Below, one piece after another: positions 32,430 through 41,158 of a stretch of DNA of 46,867 bases (position 1 is its first letter; each line of letters begins with the position of its first letter). The DNA comes from Firm-04 sp045642925. GTDB lineage: Bacteria > Bacillota > Clostridia > Oscillospirales > Ruminococcaceae. A program made the translations under genes and the position numbers. The notes below the pieces were generated by a model, which was given only the letters and a program-made list of their open reading frames with translations, searched no databases and had not been told where the DNA came from. The stretch spans positions 1 to 46,867 of the forward strand of contig JAZUJW010000033.1 in assembly GCA_045642925.1 (NCBI GenBank), written 5' to 3'.

Positions 32430-33749
32430 ATGAAAGAATATTTCAGCATCGGCAAAATTCCCTTTGAGGGCAAAAATTCCACCAACCCCTTTGCATTCAA
32501 GTACTACAACCCTGATGAGATCGTTGACGGCAAGCCAATGCGTGAACAGCTTCGCTTCGCACTTTCCTGGTGGCACACCATGGGCGGCGACGGCACCGAT
32601 ATGTTCGGCTGCGGCACCACCGATAAAACCTGGGGCGAAAGCGATGCAGCTGCACGCGCAATCGCAAAAGTAGACGCAGCTTTCGAGCTGATGGAAAAAC
32701 TCTCCATCGACTACTACTGCTTCCATGACCGCGATCTCTCTCCTGAATATGCGACTCTGAAAGAGAGCAACGAGGCTTTGGACAAGGTCGTTGCTTATCT
32801 GGAACAGAAGCAGAAGGAGACCGGCAAGAAACTCCTCTGGGGTACAGCAAAATGCTTCGATCATCCCCGTTATATGCACGGCGCAGGCACTTCGCCTTCG
32901 GCAGACGTTTTTGCTTACGCTGCTGCACAGATCAAGAAAGCCATCGAATCTACCGTGAAACTCGGCGGTTCCGGCTACGTCTTCTGGGGCGGTCGTGAAG
33001 GTTATGAAACCTTGCTGAACACCAACATGGGACTCGAACTTGACAATATGGCTCGTCTGATGCGTATGGCTGTCGATTACGGCAGAAGCATCGGCTTCAA
33101 GGGCGATTTCTACATCGAACCCAAGCCGAAGGAACCCACCAAGCATCAGTATGACTTTGATACCGCAACCGTTCTCGGCTTCCTCAGAAAGTACGGTCTT
33201 GACAAAGACTTCAAGATGAACATCGAGGCAAACCACGCAACGCTTGCACAGCACACCTTCCAGCATGAACTGGATGTTGCTCGCATCAACGGCGCTTTCG
33301 GCTCCATTGACGCAAACCAGGGTGATACCCTTCTCGGTTGGGATACCGACCAGTTCCCGACCAACATTTACGAAACGACCATGTGTATGTATGAAGTCAT
33401 CAAGGCAGGCGGCTTCACCAACGGCGGCTTGAACTTCGACGCGAAAGCACGCAGAGGTTCCTTCACCGCAGAAGACATCTTCCTTTCCTACATCGCAGGC
33501 ATGGACGCTTTTGCTCTCGGCTACAAGGCTGCCCGCAAGCTTATTGAGGACGGCAGAATCGACAGCTTCATTGCTGACCGTTATGCTTCCTGGAATACGG
33601 GTATTGGTGCAGATATTCTGGCAGGCAAGGCTGACCTTGCTTCGCTCGAACAGTACGCGCTCGCAAAAGGTGAGGTTACAGCATCCCTTACCAGCGGTCG
33701 TCAGGAAATGCTCGAATCCATTGTCAATAACGTGCTTTTCAGCCTGTAA
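32430..33749 (+). CDS. xylA: Xylose isomerase
   Basis: Converts D-xylose to D-xylulose using two divalent metals. The 439-residue length is that of class II enzymes. The metal ligands are all recognisable: Glu in YIEPKPKEP, Glu and His in IEANHATLAQH, Asp in SIDANQGD, Asp and Asp in GWDTDQFP and Asp in NFDAK. The stretch VFWGGREGYETLLNTNMGLE is diagnostic. GGAGG precedes the ATG, 28 nt after the GH3 gene. No xylulokinase is in the window. Confidence 0.98.
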   Translation: MKEYFSIGKIPFEGKNSTNPFAFKYYNPDEIVDGKPMREQLRFALSWWHTMGGDGTDMFGCGTTDKTWGESDAAARAIAKVDAAFELMEKLSIDYYCFHDRDLSPEYATLKESNEALDKVVAYLEQKQKETGKKLLWGTAKCFDHPRYMHGAGTSPSADVFAYAAAQIKKAIESTVKLGGSGYVFWGGREGYETLLNTNMGLELDNMARLMRMAVDYGRSIGFKGDFYIEPKPKEPTKHQYDFDTATVLGFLRKYGLDKDFKMNIEANHATLAQHTFQHELDVARINGAFGSIDANQGDTLLGWDTDQFPTNIYETTMCMYEVIKAGGFTNGGLNFDAKARRGSFTAEDIFLSYIAGMDAFALGYKAARKLIEDGRIDSFIADRYASWNTGIGADILAGKADLASLEQYALAKGEVTASLTSGRQEMLESIVNNVLFSL

Positions 33750-33766
33750 GCATACCCTTTCACACA

Positions 33767-33829
33767 CGCGGCACGCCCCTCTCTGTGCCGCGAACCGATC
33801 ATAGCCGCTGAACCCAAACCGTTCAGCGG
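33767..33829 (+). promoter_or_regulatory. Two stem-loops between xylA and the transporter genes
   Basis: CGCGGCAC/GTGCCGCG (33767-33792) and CCGCTGAAC/GTTCAGCGG (33805-33829) lie in the 118-nt gap before the binding-protein gene. Neither has a T-tract, so RNA processing or stabilisation fits better than termination. Confidence 0.5.
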
Positions 33830-33867
33830 TGAAGATAAACACATGAATCATTTTTAGGAGGTTTCAC

Positions 33868-35352
33868 ATGAAAAAGGTTTTATCCGCACTCGCAGCATTG
33901 ACTATGCTGATTTCCTGCACCGCTTGCGGTGAAAGCAGCACAGGATCTTCTGACTCAAAGACCGACTCTTCTTCTGTCGCAGATTCTTCCAGCGAAGAAT
34001 CCAAGGAAGAGTCCAAGGAAGAAAGCTCTGACGATGCAAGCTCCGAAGAAAAAACTGAGGAGAGCTCCAAGGAACTCGATCCGAACAAGATTACTCTGAA
34101 CGTTTGGGCATTCACCGATGAAGTTCTGGGCATGGTTCAGAAGTACATCGATTCGAACCCTGAATTTGCTGCAAAATATCAGATGAAGGAAACCATGATC
34201 CCGACAACCGAAGGTGCTTATCAGCCGGCTCTCGACCAGGCACTCCTCGGCGGCGGCAATGATGCTCCTGATATGTACGCTGCTGAAGCTGCTTTCGTTC
34301 TGAAATATACACAGGGCGACGTTTCTCAGTTTGCTGCTACTTATGATGAGCTCGGCATCGACACCGACGCAAAGATCAAGGAAGCTGAAATTGCACAGTA
34401 CACCGTAGATATCGGTACTCGTCCTTCTGATAAGAAGGTCGTTGCTCTGGGCTACCAGGCTACCGGCGGTGCATTCATCTATCGTCGTTCCCTTGCAAAG
34501 GAAACATTCGGCACAGATGATCCTGCTTCCATCGAGAAGGAAATCGGACCGGGCTGGGAAAAGTTCTTCGAAGCAGCTGAAAAGCTGAAGGGTAAGGGCT
34601 ACGGCATCGTTTCCGGTGACGGCGATATGTGGCACGCAGTTGAAAACAGCTCCGATACGGGCTGGATCGTTGACGACAAGCTCAACATCGATGCAAAGCG
34701 TGAACAGTTCCTCGACTTCTCCAAGAGACTGAAGGACAACAACTACCACAATGATACGCAGGACTGGCAGGATGCTTGGTTCGCTGATATGAAGGGCGTA
34801 GGCGAAAAGCCGATCTTCGGTTTCTTCGGTCCTGCATGGCTCATCAACTACACCATGGGCGATAACTGCGGCGATGATAAGGCAACTGCTGAACACGAAG
34901 GCACATACGGCGACTGGGCAGTCTGCGTACCGCCTGTCGGCTTCTTCTGGGGCGGCACATGGGTTCTCGGTTCCAAGAACAGCGAGAACAAGGAAGCAAT
35001 CGGTGATATCATCGAGTGGATCACCCTGGATACTTCCGAGACCGGTCTCCAGTATATGTGGGCAAACGGCACCTATAATCCGGAAAGCGGCACGAAGGAC
35101 GCTGTTGCTTCCAATGTCGTTATGAAGAAGTCCGATGGTACGGTTGACTTCCTCGGCGGTCAGAATATGTTCGATGTCTTTGTTCCTGCAAACGACTTCG
35201 CAAACGGTAAGAACCTGACCCAGTACGACGAAACCATCAACACCAAATGGCGTGACCAGGTCAGACAGTACACTGCTGGCAACAAGTCCCGTGAAGATGC
35301 TCTTGCAGACTTCAAGCAGGCTGTTAATGACGAACTCGACCTCGACGCTTAA
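33868..35352 (+). CDS. Sugar ABC transporter substrate-binding lipoprotein
   Basis: A 494-residue extracellular solute-binding protein of the sugar (CUT1-like) class. It has a lipoprotein signal peptide (LISC at Cys17, or Cys20 as an alternative). A linker of about 50 residues made almost only of Ser, Glu, Lys and Asp follows. The two-lobed binding domain has LNVWAFTDEVLG at its start and GFFGPAWLINY midway. AGGAGG precedes the ATG. Position after GH3 and xylA points to xylo-oligosaccharides as ligand (inference). Confidence 0.9.
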   Translation: MKKVLSALAALTMLISCTACGESSTGSSDSKTDSSSVADSSSEESKEESKEESSDDASSEEKTEESSKELDPNKITLNVWAFTDEVLGMVQKYIDSNPEFAAKYQMKETMIPTTEGAYQPALDQALLGGGNDAPDMYAAEAAFVLKYTQGDVSQFAATYDELGIDTDAKIKEAEIAQYTVDIGTRPSDKKVVALGYQATGGAFIYRRSLAKETFGTDDPASIEKEIGPGWEKFFEAAEKLKGKGYGIVSGDGDMWHAVENSSDTGWIVDDKLNIDAKREQFLDFSKRLKDNNYHNDTQDWQDAWFADMKGVGEKPIFGFFGPAWLINYTMGDNCGDDKATAEHEGTYGDWAVCVPPVGFFWGGTWVLGSKNSENKEAIGDIIEWITLDTSETGLQYMWANGTYNPESGTKDAVASNVVMKKSDGTVDFLGGQNMFDVFVPANDFANGKNLTQYDETINTKWRDQVRQYTAGNKSREDALADFKQAVNDELDLDA

Positions 35353-35387
35353 TTTTGAGACTCTAACTCGCTAAAATTTCATGCATG

Positions 35388-35415
35388 GGGGCAGACAGCA
35401 TTGTCTGTCTGCCCC
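35388..35415 (+). promoter_or_regulatory. Stem-loop between binding protein and permease genes
   Basis: GGGGCAGACAG (35388-35398) pairs perfectly with CTGTCTGCCCC (35405-35415), 6-nt loop, with only a short TTT after it. Hairpins here commonly protect the binding-protein mRNA or limit read-through so that binding protein exceeds permease (general knowledge). Confidence 0.7.
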
Positions 35416-35447
35416 TTTCATGCAGATGATGAAAGGAGGCGTATCCC

Positions 35448-36437
35448 TTGAGTCAAAAGACAAAGTTGAAGGGGCTGTCGAATGCCAAGTATGGCTATCT
35501 TTTCAGCATTCCTTTTGTTGTTGCATTTTTACTGTTCAATTTCTATCCTACACTGAAAACAATGGTACTCGGCTTCACCGACTGTCAAGGCTTCGGAAAC
35601 ACCGACTGGCATATCCTTGAAGAACCGTTCGCAAACTTTGATAAAATTTTGCATAATGCATCGTTTATTCAATCGTTAAAAAACACTGTGATTATCTGGT
35701 TGATGAACTTCATCCCCCAGATCACGCTTGCAATGCTCCTGACCGCTTGGTTCACTGCAAGAAGAATCACAATCAAGGGACAAGGTCTTTTCAAGGTTAT
35801 CTTCTATATGCCAAATATTATTACAGCGGCTACAATTGCAATTCTGTTCCATGCACTTTTTGCATACCCTACCGGACCAATCAACGATTTACTCGTTTCT
35901 TCTGGTATTCGTGAAGCAGCTTACAACTTCTATGTTGACAAGACGGCTTCCAAGATCCTTGTAGCGTTCATCCAGTTCTGGACATGGTACGGCTACACAA
36001 TGATTATCCTGATTTCGGGCGTTCTTGGTATCAGCCCCGATATCTATGAGGCGGCAGACATCGACGGTGCAACCAGTGCACAGATGTTCTTCCAAATCAC
36101 CATTCCGAACCTGAAAACGATCCTGCTTTACACGCTTGTTACCAGCTTGATTGGTGGTCTGAATATGTACGATATCCCGAAGCTGTTCCTGAACGGCGGT
36201 CCGGATAACTCGACAATGACTACCAACGTATTCATTTACAACCAAGCGTTCAGCGGCAAGTACTTATATAACCGTGCCGCGGCTGCAAGTTTGATAATGT
36301 TCGCGATCATCTGCGTATGTTCCGCTGTTTTGTTCTATCTGATGAGAGATAAGGACGCAATTGAAAAGGAAAAGCTGAAGAAGCAGCAGTTGAAAGAATG
36401 GAAACAGCAACAAAAGCGAGGAGGTGCATCCTGGTGA
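35448..36437 (+). CDS. Sugar ABC transporter permease (MalF-like)
   Basis: A 329-residue membrane protein with about six helices and the EAA loop IYEAADIDGATSAQMFFQITIP that docks the ATPase. A basic tail ends the protein. The start is TTG with AAAGGAGG 8 nt upstream. It overlaps the next permease by 4 nt (GTGA). No ATPase gene follows, so a shared MsmX-like ATPase is likely. Confidence 0.92.
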   Translation: MSQKTKLKGLSNAKYGYLFSIPFVVAFLLFNFYPTLKTMVLGFTDCQGFGNTDWHILEEPFANFDKILHNASFIQSLKNTVIIWLMNFIPQITLAMLLTAWFTARRITIKGQGLFKVIFYMPNIITAATIAILFHALFAYPTGPINDLLVSSGIREAAYNFYVDKTASKILVAFIQFWTWYGYTMIILISGVLGISPDIYEAADIDGATSAQMFFQITIPNLKTILLYTLVTSLIGGLNMYDIPKLFLNGGPDNSTMTTNVFIYNQAFSGKYLYNRAAAASLIMFAIICVCSAVLFYLMRDKDAIEKEKLKKQQLKEWKQQQKRGGASW

Positions 36438-37279
36438 AATCCAAAAAAGCATCTTCTACAGGATATCAGATCCTCCAATATGTGGTTTGTATCCTGCTTG
36501 CATTGATCTGTTTGATGCCGTTCATTATTATGATTATCAACTCGACCCGCAGCACGCCGCAGATTCAATCCCATGCTGTATCGTTTATTCCCTCACATTA
36601 TCTTTCACAAAACTGGGAGATTCTTTCGGGTAAGACCTTTAATGCATGGCGCGGTTTTACGAATGGTTTGATTGTTGCTGGTTTTTCGACCATTTGCACC
36701 ATCTACTTTTCGACCATGACCGCATTTGCAATCACTGCGTATGACTGGAAACTGAAAAAAGCGTTTTTCTCTTTGATCATGTGCATTCTGATGATTCCGG
36801 CACAGGTTACCAGTATCGGTTTCTACCAGTTCATGTACCAGATCAATCTGACAAACAGCTTTATTCCTCTGATTGTACCTGCAATCGCAGCACCTTCTAC
36901 TGTATTCTTTATGAAGCAGTATATGGAATCTTCTCTGCCGATGGAAATTTTGCAGTCTGCAAGAATTGACGGCGCAGGTGAATTCCGTATCTTCAATCGT
37001 ATTGCACTTCCTATGATGAAACCTGCGATGGCAACACAGGCAATTTTCGCTTTCGTTACGAAGTGGAATGACTTGTTCCTGCCGCAGATTCTCTTGACCG
37101 ATAAGGATAAGTTTACAATGCCTTTGATGGTCTCGCAGTTGAACGGTGATATATACAGAACCGAATACGGTGCTATTTACCTCGGTTTGTTGGTTACTGT
37201 TCTGCCCCTGTTCGTGATTTATTTTGCGCTTTCCAAGTACATTATTGCCGGCGTTGCCCTTGGCGGCGTCAAGGAATAA
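36434..37279 (+). CDS. Sugar ABC transporter permease (MalG-like)
   Basis: A 281-residue membrane protein with six helices. The EAA loop reads ILQSARIDGAGEFRIFNRIA, and the C-terminal SKYIIAGVALGGVKE is the typical MalG-type end (IxGlt.GavKG). The start is GTG at 36434 with GAGGAGG upstream, overlapping the stop of the partner permease; an in-frame ATG at 36398 lies inside the partner gene and is less likely. A terminator follows. Confidence 0.93.
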   Translation: MKSKKASSTGYQILQYVVCILLALICLMPFIIMIINSTRSTPQIQSHAVSFIPSHYLSQNWEILSGKTFNAWRGFTNGLIVAGFSTICTIYFSTMTAFAITAYDWKLKKAFFSLIMCILMIPAQVTSIGFYQFMYQINLTNSFIPLIVPAIAAPSTVFFMKQYMESSLPMEILQSARIDGAGEFRIFNRIALPMMKPAMATQAIFAFVTKWNDLFLPQILLTDKDKFTMPLMVSQLNGDIYRTEYGAIYLGLLVTVLPLFVIYFALSKYIIAGVALGGVKE

Positions 37280-37325
37280 TTCGTACACAAAAGGGCTTCT
37301 TAAGCGCATTATAAATTTCCTCCAA

Positions 37326-37362
37326 GAAACCGTTCGGATGCTGCGCCGAACGGTTTCGTTTT
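37326..37362 (+). terminator. Terminator of the xylan/xylose operon
   Basis: A 12-bp perfect stem (GAAACCGTTCGG/CCGAACGGTTTC, 37326-37357) followed by GTTTTATC. Confidence 0.85.
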
Positions 37363-37472
37363 ATCTATACGAAAAGTTCACACATTATGGTAGATTTACA
37401 GCATTCAAAATGTTATGATAAGCAAAAAAACCTGTCCACATTCTTCATCAACAAGAGAAAGTAGGTCAGAAT

Positions 37473-38345
37473 ATGAAAAAGGTTATCAGATTCACAGCAA
37501 TGATGGCAGCCGCGGCAACAATATTTGCAGCAAGTCCTGTATTCGCAGAAGACGCCGCAACAACCGCTGAGCCAAATGCCAATTTGCTTTTGCAGTATTT
37601 GCATGGAAAGGATACATTATCTGCGGAAGATGCGGCAATGTATGATTTCGATGCGAACATTGTACTGAATGCGAAAGACCTTGCGCTGATGCTTCCTGAC
37701 AGAGCGCCTCAGCCACAAGGAGAGGTCATTGAGCCGAAAGGGATGATACATACTGGTGATGCGACATTCTATGGCGGTGGCTATGAAGGCGGCTGTGCGA
37801 TGCTGGATCCGATTTCGCATGAGGATTACTGGATCACGGCGATGAATCTTCCGGATTGGCACTGTGCACGGATGGCGGGTGCAATGCTGGAGGTCACGGG
37901 TGAACTGGGAACGATTCAGGTATTGGTGACAGACTTATTGCCGGAGGGCAAGAAAGGCGATCTTGACCTGTATGTGGATGCATTCCCGCTGATTGCGCCT
38001 GCGGAAAAGGGCAGAGTACCGATTTCGTGGAAAATCATACCATTGGATACCGCCGCAGATGCGCCGCTTTCGTATAAGTATAAAGTGGGAACAACGGAAT
38101 TCTGGTGTGGAGTACAAGTACGAAATCATCGGTATCCGATTGAGAAATTCGAGTATCTGGACAAAGAGACGGGAGAATTTGTAGAAGTGGAGCGGCGCAA
38201 TTACAATTATTTTGAGAGTCAGGACATGGGTGCGGGGCCGTTCACATTCCGCATCACAGATATTTATGGAGATGTGGTAATTGATGAAGACATTCCATTG
38301 ACACCTGATGAAATGCAGGAAGGTCATGTACAGTTCCCGTTATAA
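37473..38345 (+). CDS. Bacterial expansin (EXLX1/YoaJ-like) with N-terminal half-dockerin
   Basis: Loosens plant cell walls without hydrolysis. The 290-residue protein has a signal peptide (cleavage near VFA-ED, residue 25). Residues about 36-75 are dockerin-like with one canonical 12-residue calcium loop, D58-x-D60-x-N62...N66...D69. A double-psi beta-barrel follows (about 92-190; GDATFYGGGYEGG, the key Asp in VTDLLPEG at D154), then a CBM63-type domain (about 197-290). That domain has TTEFWCGVQVRNHRYPI with aromatic F210-W211 where EXLX1 has a Trp pair, Y244, and the ending GHVQFPL. Only one dockerin loop is intact. Confidence 0.9.
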   Translation: MKKVIRFTAMMAAAATIFAASPVFAEDAATTAEPNANLLLQYLHGKDTLSAEDAAMYDFDANIVLNAKDLALMLPDRAPQPQGEVIEPKGMIHTGDATFYGGGYEGGCAMLDPISHEDYWITAMNLPDWHCARMAGAMLEVTGELGTIQVLVTDLLPEGKKGDLDLYVDAFPLIAPAEKGRVPISWKIIPLDTAADAPLSYKYKVGTTEFWCGVQVRNHRYPIEKFEYLDKETGEFVEVERRNYNYFESQDMGAGPFTFRITDIYGDVVIDEDIPLTPDEMQEGHVQFPL

Positions 38346-38356
38346 AGTAACGATCT

Positions 38357-38430
38357 GGCTATGCACGCGAAGCGAAATTAAGGCAACACCGCACAAAGCA
38401 CGTCTGACGGCTTTGTGCGGTGTTGCCTTA
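38357..38430 (+). repeat. Copy R3 of the 3' element: head plus 20-bp palindrome
   Basis: The head GGCTATGCACGCGAAGC (38357-38373) begins 12 nt after the expansin stop. It is followed not by the hairpins of R1/R2 but by a perfect 20-bp stem (38379-38398 with 38411-38430, 12-nt loop). One arm of that stem also occurs at 48-70 near the distal end of R1. It may terminate the expansin transcript. Confidence 0.8.
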
Positions 38431-38441
38431 ATATATAATGA

Positions 38442-40118
38442 TTACTTTCCGTAGTCAATTCGAATGCTCGCAAGCGCCAGCGTGCCAACACCAATACCCA
38501 ACAGTACCGCCGAACTAATCAAAAATCCAACAAGCGAACCGCCAAATCCAAACGCAAGCGCCAATACCACAATAATCGGAATCGCAAGCACCATGCGCAT
38601 CAGCACCAACAGCGCCGAATGAATCTGTTCCGGTATGTTGTTCGGAAGCAAAACCGTCGTCAGCAAACCCGTCGAGGAAAGGAAGAAATCACAGCAGATG
38701 AACAACACATACCAGCCAATCATTACCGCACTCTGCGGCGCTACAACAAATCCCATGATCACAATTGCCGGCAATAAATCAAGCGCCGTGTTCGCCGCAC
38801 CCGCCAAAATCGAATACGTCAGCTTCTTCAATGTCTTTTCAGGTACTAAATAGAAGAATACACCATCCGTTTCCTGCTGAATCGGATTGCCCATATTACG
38901 ATAAAGCATCGCAAACAGTATCAACGCTCCGAAAATAATCATGACTACGGTTGATGTCAGATCCGCATTCAGAACCTTTAGAAGAATCGTAAAACACATC
39001 AAAAACAGATACAGCACCGTGGTCTTCGTCACCAAATGCATCCACGCCCAGCGTCTGCGATGATACAGCGGATGCACCAGAAACATCTGCGCACCAGCGC
39101 CGCGGTTCAGATTCATCTCTGCCTGCTTCTTTTCACGCTTTTCTTTATACTCTGTAGTCTGGACACTGAAACCGCGCTTACTCTCCGCGGCTTGCGCAAG
39201 CAATTCCTGACGCTTTTCTGCACCATTCATCGCATCTTCATAGAAGTCTGCCTTGATGCGCCATACCATCATGACCATGACCACGATGGAAAGCAACGAA
39301 AGCCCGGAACATACAGCACAGCTTGCCACATTGCCTTCCGCCGCATACATGACCATGCCTTTCAGCCAGCCAATGACGGGAATCCAGCGCGTCCAATGCG
39401 GCGTAAATGCATCAAATGCACTTTGCAGATAATCATGATCAGGCGATTGCAGATAATGGTAACCATACCAGCCAGCTAATACCGCAAGCACTGCCACAAC
39501 AAACGGCACGATCATCTTGCGGAAACGTGGATGGTCAGCGCCCAGCGTATAGCCGCCGATACTGAAAAGATTCTGCGTGATCATCGTCAGACACCATACA
39601 CCAAGCATCATGAATGCAGTTCCCATGGATATTCCTACATTCATCACCAGATTCGGTATCTGAAACACCAGATAAATCGAACAGAATATCATCATGCCCA
39701 TTTGCGAGATCACACGAAACAGCATCAATGACTGCGGTCGTATCGGTGCAGAGAACAGCAAATTCACATCTGCCATCTGGAACAACCCCTGCCCCGCAGT
39801 TTTTGAACCGTAAATGCCAAGCAAAACCAATCCGATGACAATGCCGCTGGATGCCAGATCCAGAATGTTCATTTTCATTTCATAGGGCATCGGTTCATTT
39901 TCTTCATCGTCAGCATCTTCCACCACATCCGAAACGGATGTATTTGGCTCAGCATCCTCCAGATTATGATCAATGGCATTTCCGATGATATAGCCTATCA
40001 CACCGCCCGCAATCATCATGACTGCGAAAATCACAAACAAAATGGCTACCCAGCTTCGAAACAGCTTTTTGATCGTGTTACAGATCGAATGCACAAAATA
40101 GTACAGTCCCCAGCTCAT
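38442..40118 (-). CDS. Putative ABC exporter membrane protein
   Basis: A 558-residue membrane protein with about twelve hydrophobic segments and an acidic loop (about 55-75). ADVNLLFSAPIRPQSLMLFR and GVFFYLVPEKTLKKL match the putative ABC-exporter family (PF16962-like). The ATG overlaps the stop of the ATPase gene by 4 nt. Together they form a two-gene exporter of unknown substrate. Its stop faces the palindrome of copy R3. Confidence 0.85.
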   Translation of the reverse strand: MSWGLYYFVHSICNTIKKLFRSWVAILFVIFAVMMIAGGVIGYIIGNAIDHNLEDAEPNTSVSDVVEDADDEENEPMPYEMKMNILDLASSGIVIGLVLLGIYGSKTAGQGLFQMADVNLLFSAPIRPQSLMLFRVISQMGMMIFCSIYLVFQIPNLVMNVGISMGTAFMMLGVWCLTMITQNLFSIGGYTLGADHPRFRKMIVPFVVAVLAVLAGWYGYHYLQSPDHDYLQSAFDAFTPHWTRWIPVIGWLKGMVMYAAEGNVASCAVCSGLSLLSIVVMVMMVWRIKADFYEDAMNGAEKRQELLAQAAESKRGFSVQTTEYKEKREKKQAEMNLNRGAGAQMFLVHPLYHRRRWAWMHLVTKTTVLYLFLMCFTILLKVLNADLTSTVVMIIFGALILFAMLYRNMGNPIQQETDGVFFYLVPEKTLKKLTYSILAGAANTALDLLPAIVIMGFVVAPQSAVMIGWYVLFICCDFFLSSTGLLTTVLLPNNIPEQIHSALLVLMRMVLAIPIIVVLALAFGFGGSLVGFLISSAVLLGIGVGTLALASIRIDYGK

Positions 40119-40834
40119 TCCGACGCCTCCTGCACTTCTTCACCCTCAGTCAGTGCAAAGAACACTTCTTCCAATGTTTTGCCCTCTGCATCCAGACTGT
40201 GCTTATTGACATTCGCAATCAGACTACCCTTCTTCATAATCAAGGCTTCGTCCCACAGCAAGTCCATGCTGTCCAGCATATGCGTACTGACCAGCACTGC
40301 CGTTCCTTGGTCACGGCACTCTTTCAGCATCATTTTCAGTTCCTTGATGGCGTGCGGGTCAAGACCGATCATCGGTTCATCCAAAAGCATCAGCTTCGGC
40401 TGCGGCAGCAATGCACAGCAAACACTCAACTTCTGCTGCATACCTTTCGAAAGTGCATCGCCGAATTTCTTCTGCTTATCCGCCAAGTCCATGCGTTCCA
40501 GCAGTTCATCTGCACGCTTGCTGTAATCCTTCAGACGATAAGCCCGCGCAATGAATTCAAGATGTTCACGCACGGTCAGATTCGGATACAACGCAGGCAA
40601 TTCAGGGGAATATCCCAGAAGCCGCTTGGCATCCAGTGACTTTCCCGGAAAGCCGCCGATCGTGATCGTTCCTTCATATTTCAGGAATCCGGTAATTGAC
40701 TTAATCAATGTACTTTTGCCTGCACCATTCGGGCCAACCAATACCGAAATACTGCTTTCCGGCACTGCAAAACTCACATCATTGCAGGCAAGTGTCTTGC
40801 CATATCTCTTGGTTAAATTGGCAACTTTAAGCAT
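40115..40834 (-). CDS. ABC transporter ATP-binding protein
   Basis: A 239-residue ATPase. Walker A is GPNGAGKST, the Q-loop region is YSPELPALYPNLT, the signature is LSKGMQQKLS, Walker B is LMLLDEPMIGLD and the H-loop is STHML. All catalytic elements are present. The ATG at 40834 (MLKVANLTKRYG) has AAAGGA upstream. It is coupled to the exporter membrane gene. Confidence 0.95.
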   Translation of the reverse strand: MLKVANLTKRYGKTLACNDVSFAVPESSISVLVGPNGAGKSTLIKSITGFLKYEGTITIGGFPGKSLDAKRLLGYSPELPALYPNLTVREHLEFIARAYRLKDYSKRADELLERMDLADKQKKFGDALSKGMQQKLSVCCALLPQPKLMLLDEPMIGLDPHAIKELKMMLKECRDQGTAVLVSTHMLDSMDLLWDEALIMKKGSLIANVNKHSLDAEGKTLEEVFFALTEGEEVQEASE

Positions 40835-40869
40835 AATGATAATCCTTTCCATATTTACATTCTTCGTAT

Positions 40870-40898
40870 ATTTTACCAAAAAAGCGTTTGTTTGGCAA
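40870..40898 (-). promoter_or_regulatory. Promoter of the ABC exporter pair
   Basis: On the minus strand, TTGCCA (40898-40893), 17-nt spacer and TAAAAT (40875-40870), 36 nt before the ATG. The rest of the 324-nt gap to 41158 holds only this and the divergent promoter. Confidence 0.75.
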
Positions 40899-41105
40899 CC
40901 CTCAAAAAACGATAAATCAATAAAAAAGCGTCGGATTTTGAAGGAAACATCCCGCATTCTCGTGTTTTCTCAGGTATTCTCTGATATTCTGCCTTCTGTG
41001 CAGACCAGTGTTTCTTCGCAATTATTGATAGAAAGCAACGAATCAACGATGTTTGCTGCTTTATTTCGATATCATTACAATTTCAATACAATCTCAGAAA
41101 ACGGC

Positions 41106-41134
41106 TTGTATTCCCTTTTCTTTCGTGGTATAAT
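41106..41134 (+). promoter_or_regulatory. Promoter of the CmpB-like gene
   Basis: TTGTAT (41106-41111), 17-nt spacer and TATAAT (41129-41134), 25 nt before the ATG. Confidence 0.75.
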
Positions 41135-41158
41135 GGCGGCAGAACAGGAGGAATGCAT

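Noticed and set aside
32349..33851. 500-codon open frame on the minus strand
   Set aside because: It is antisense to xylA and shows no recognisable motif.
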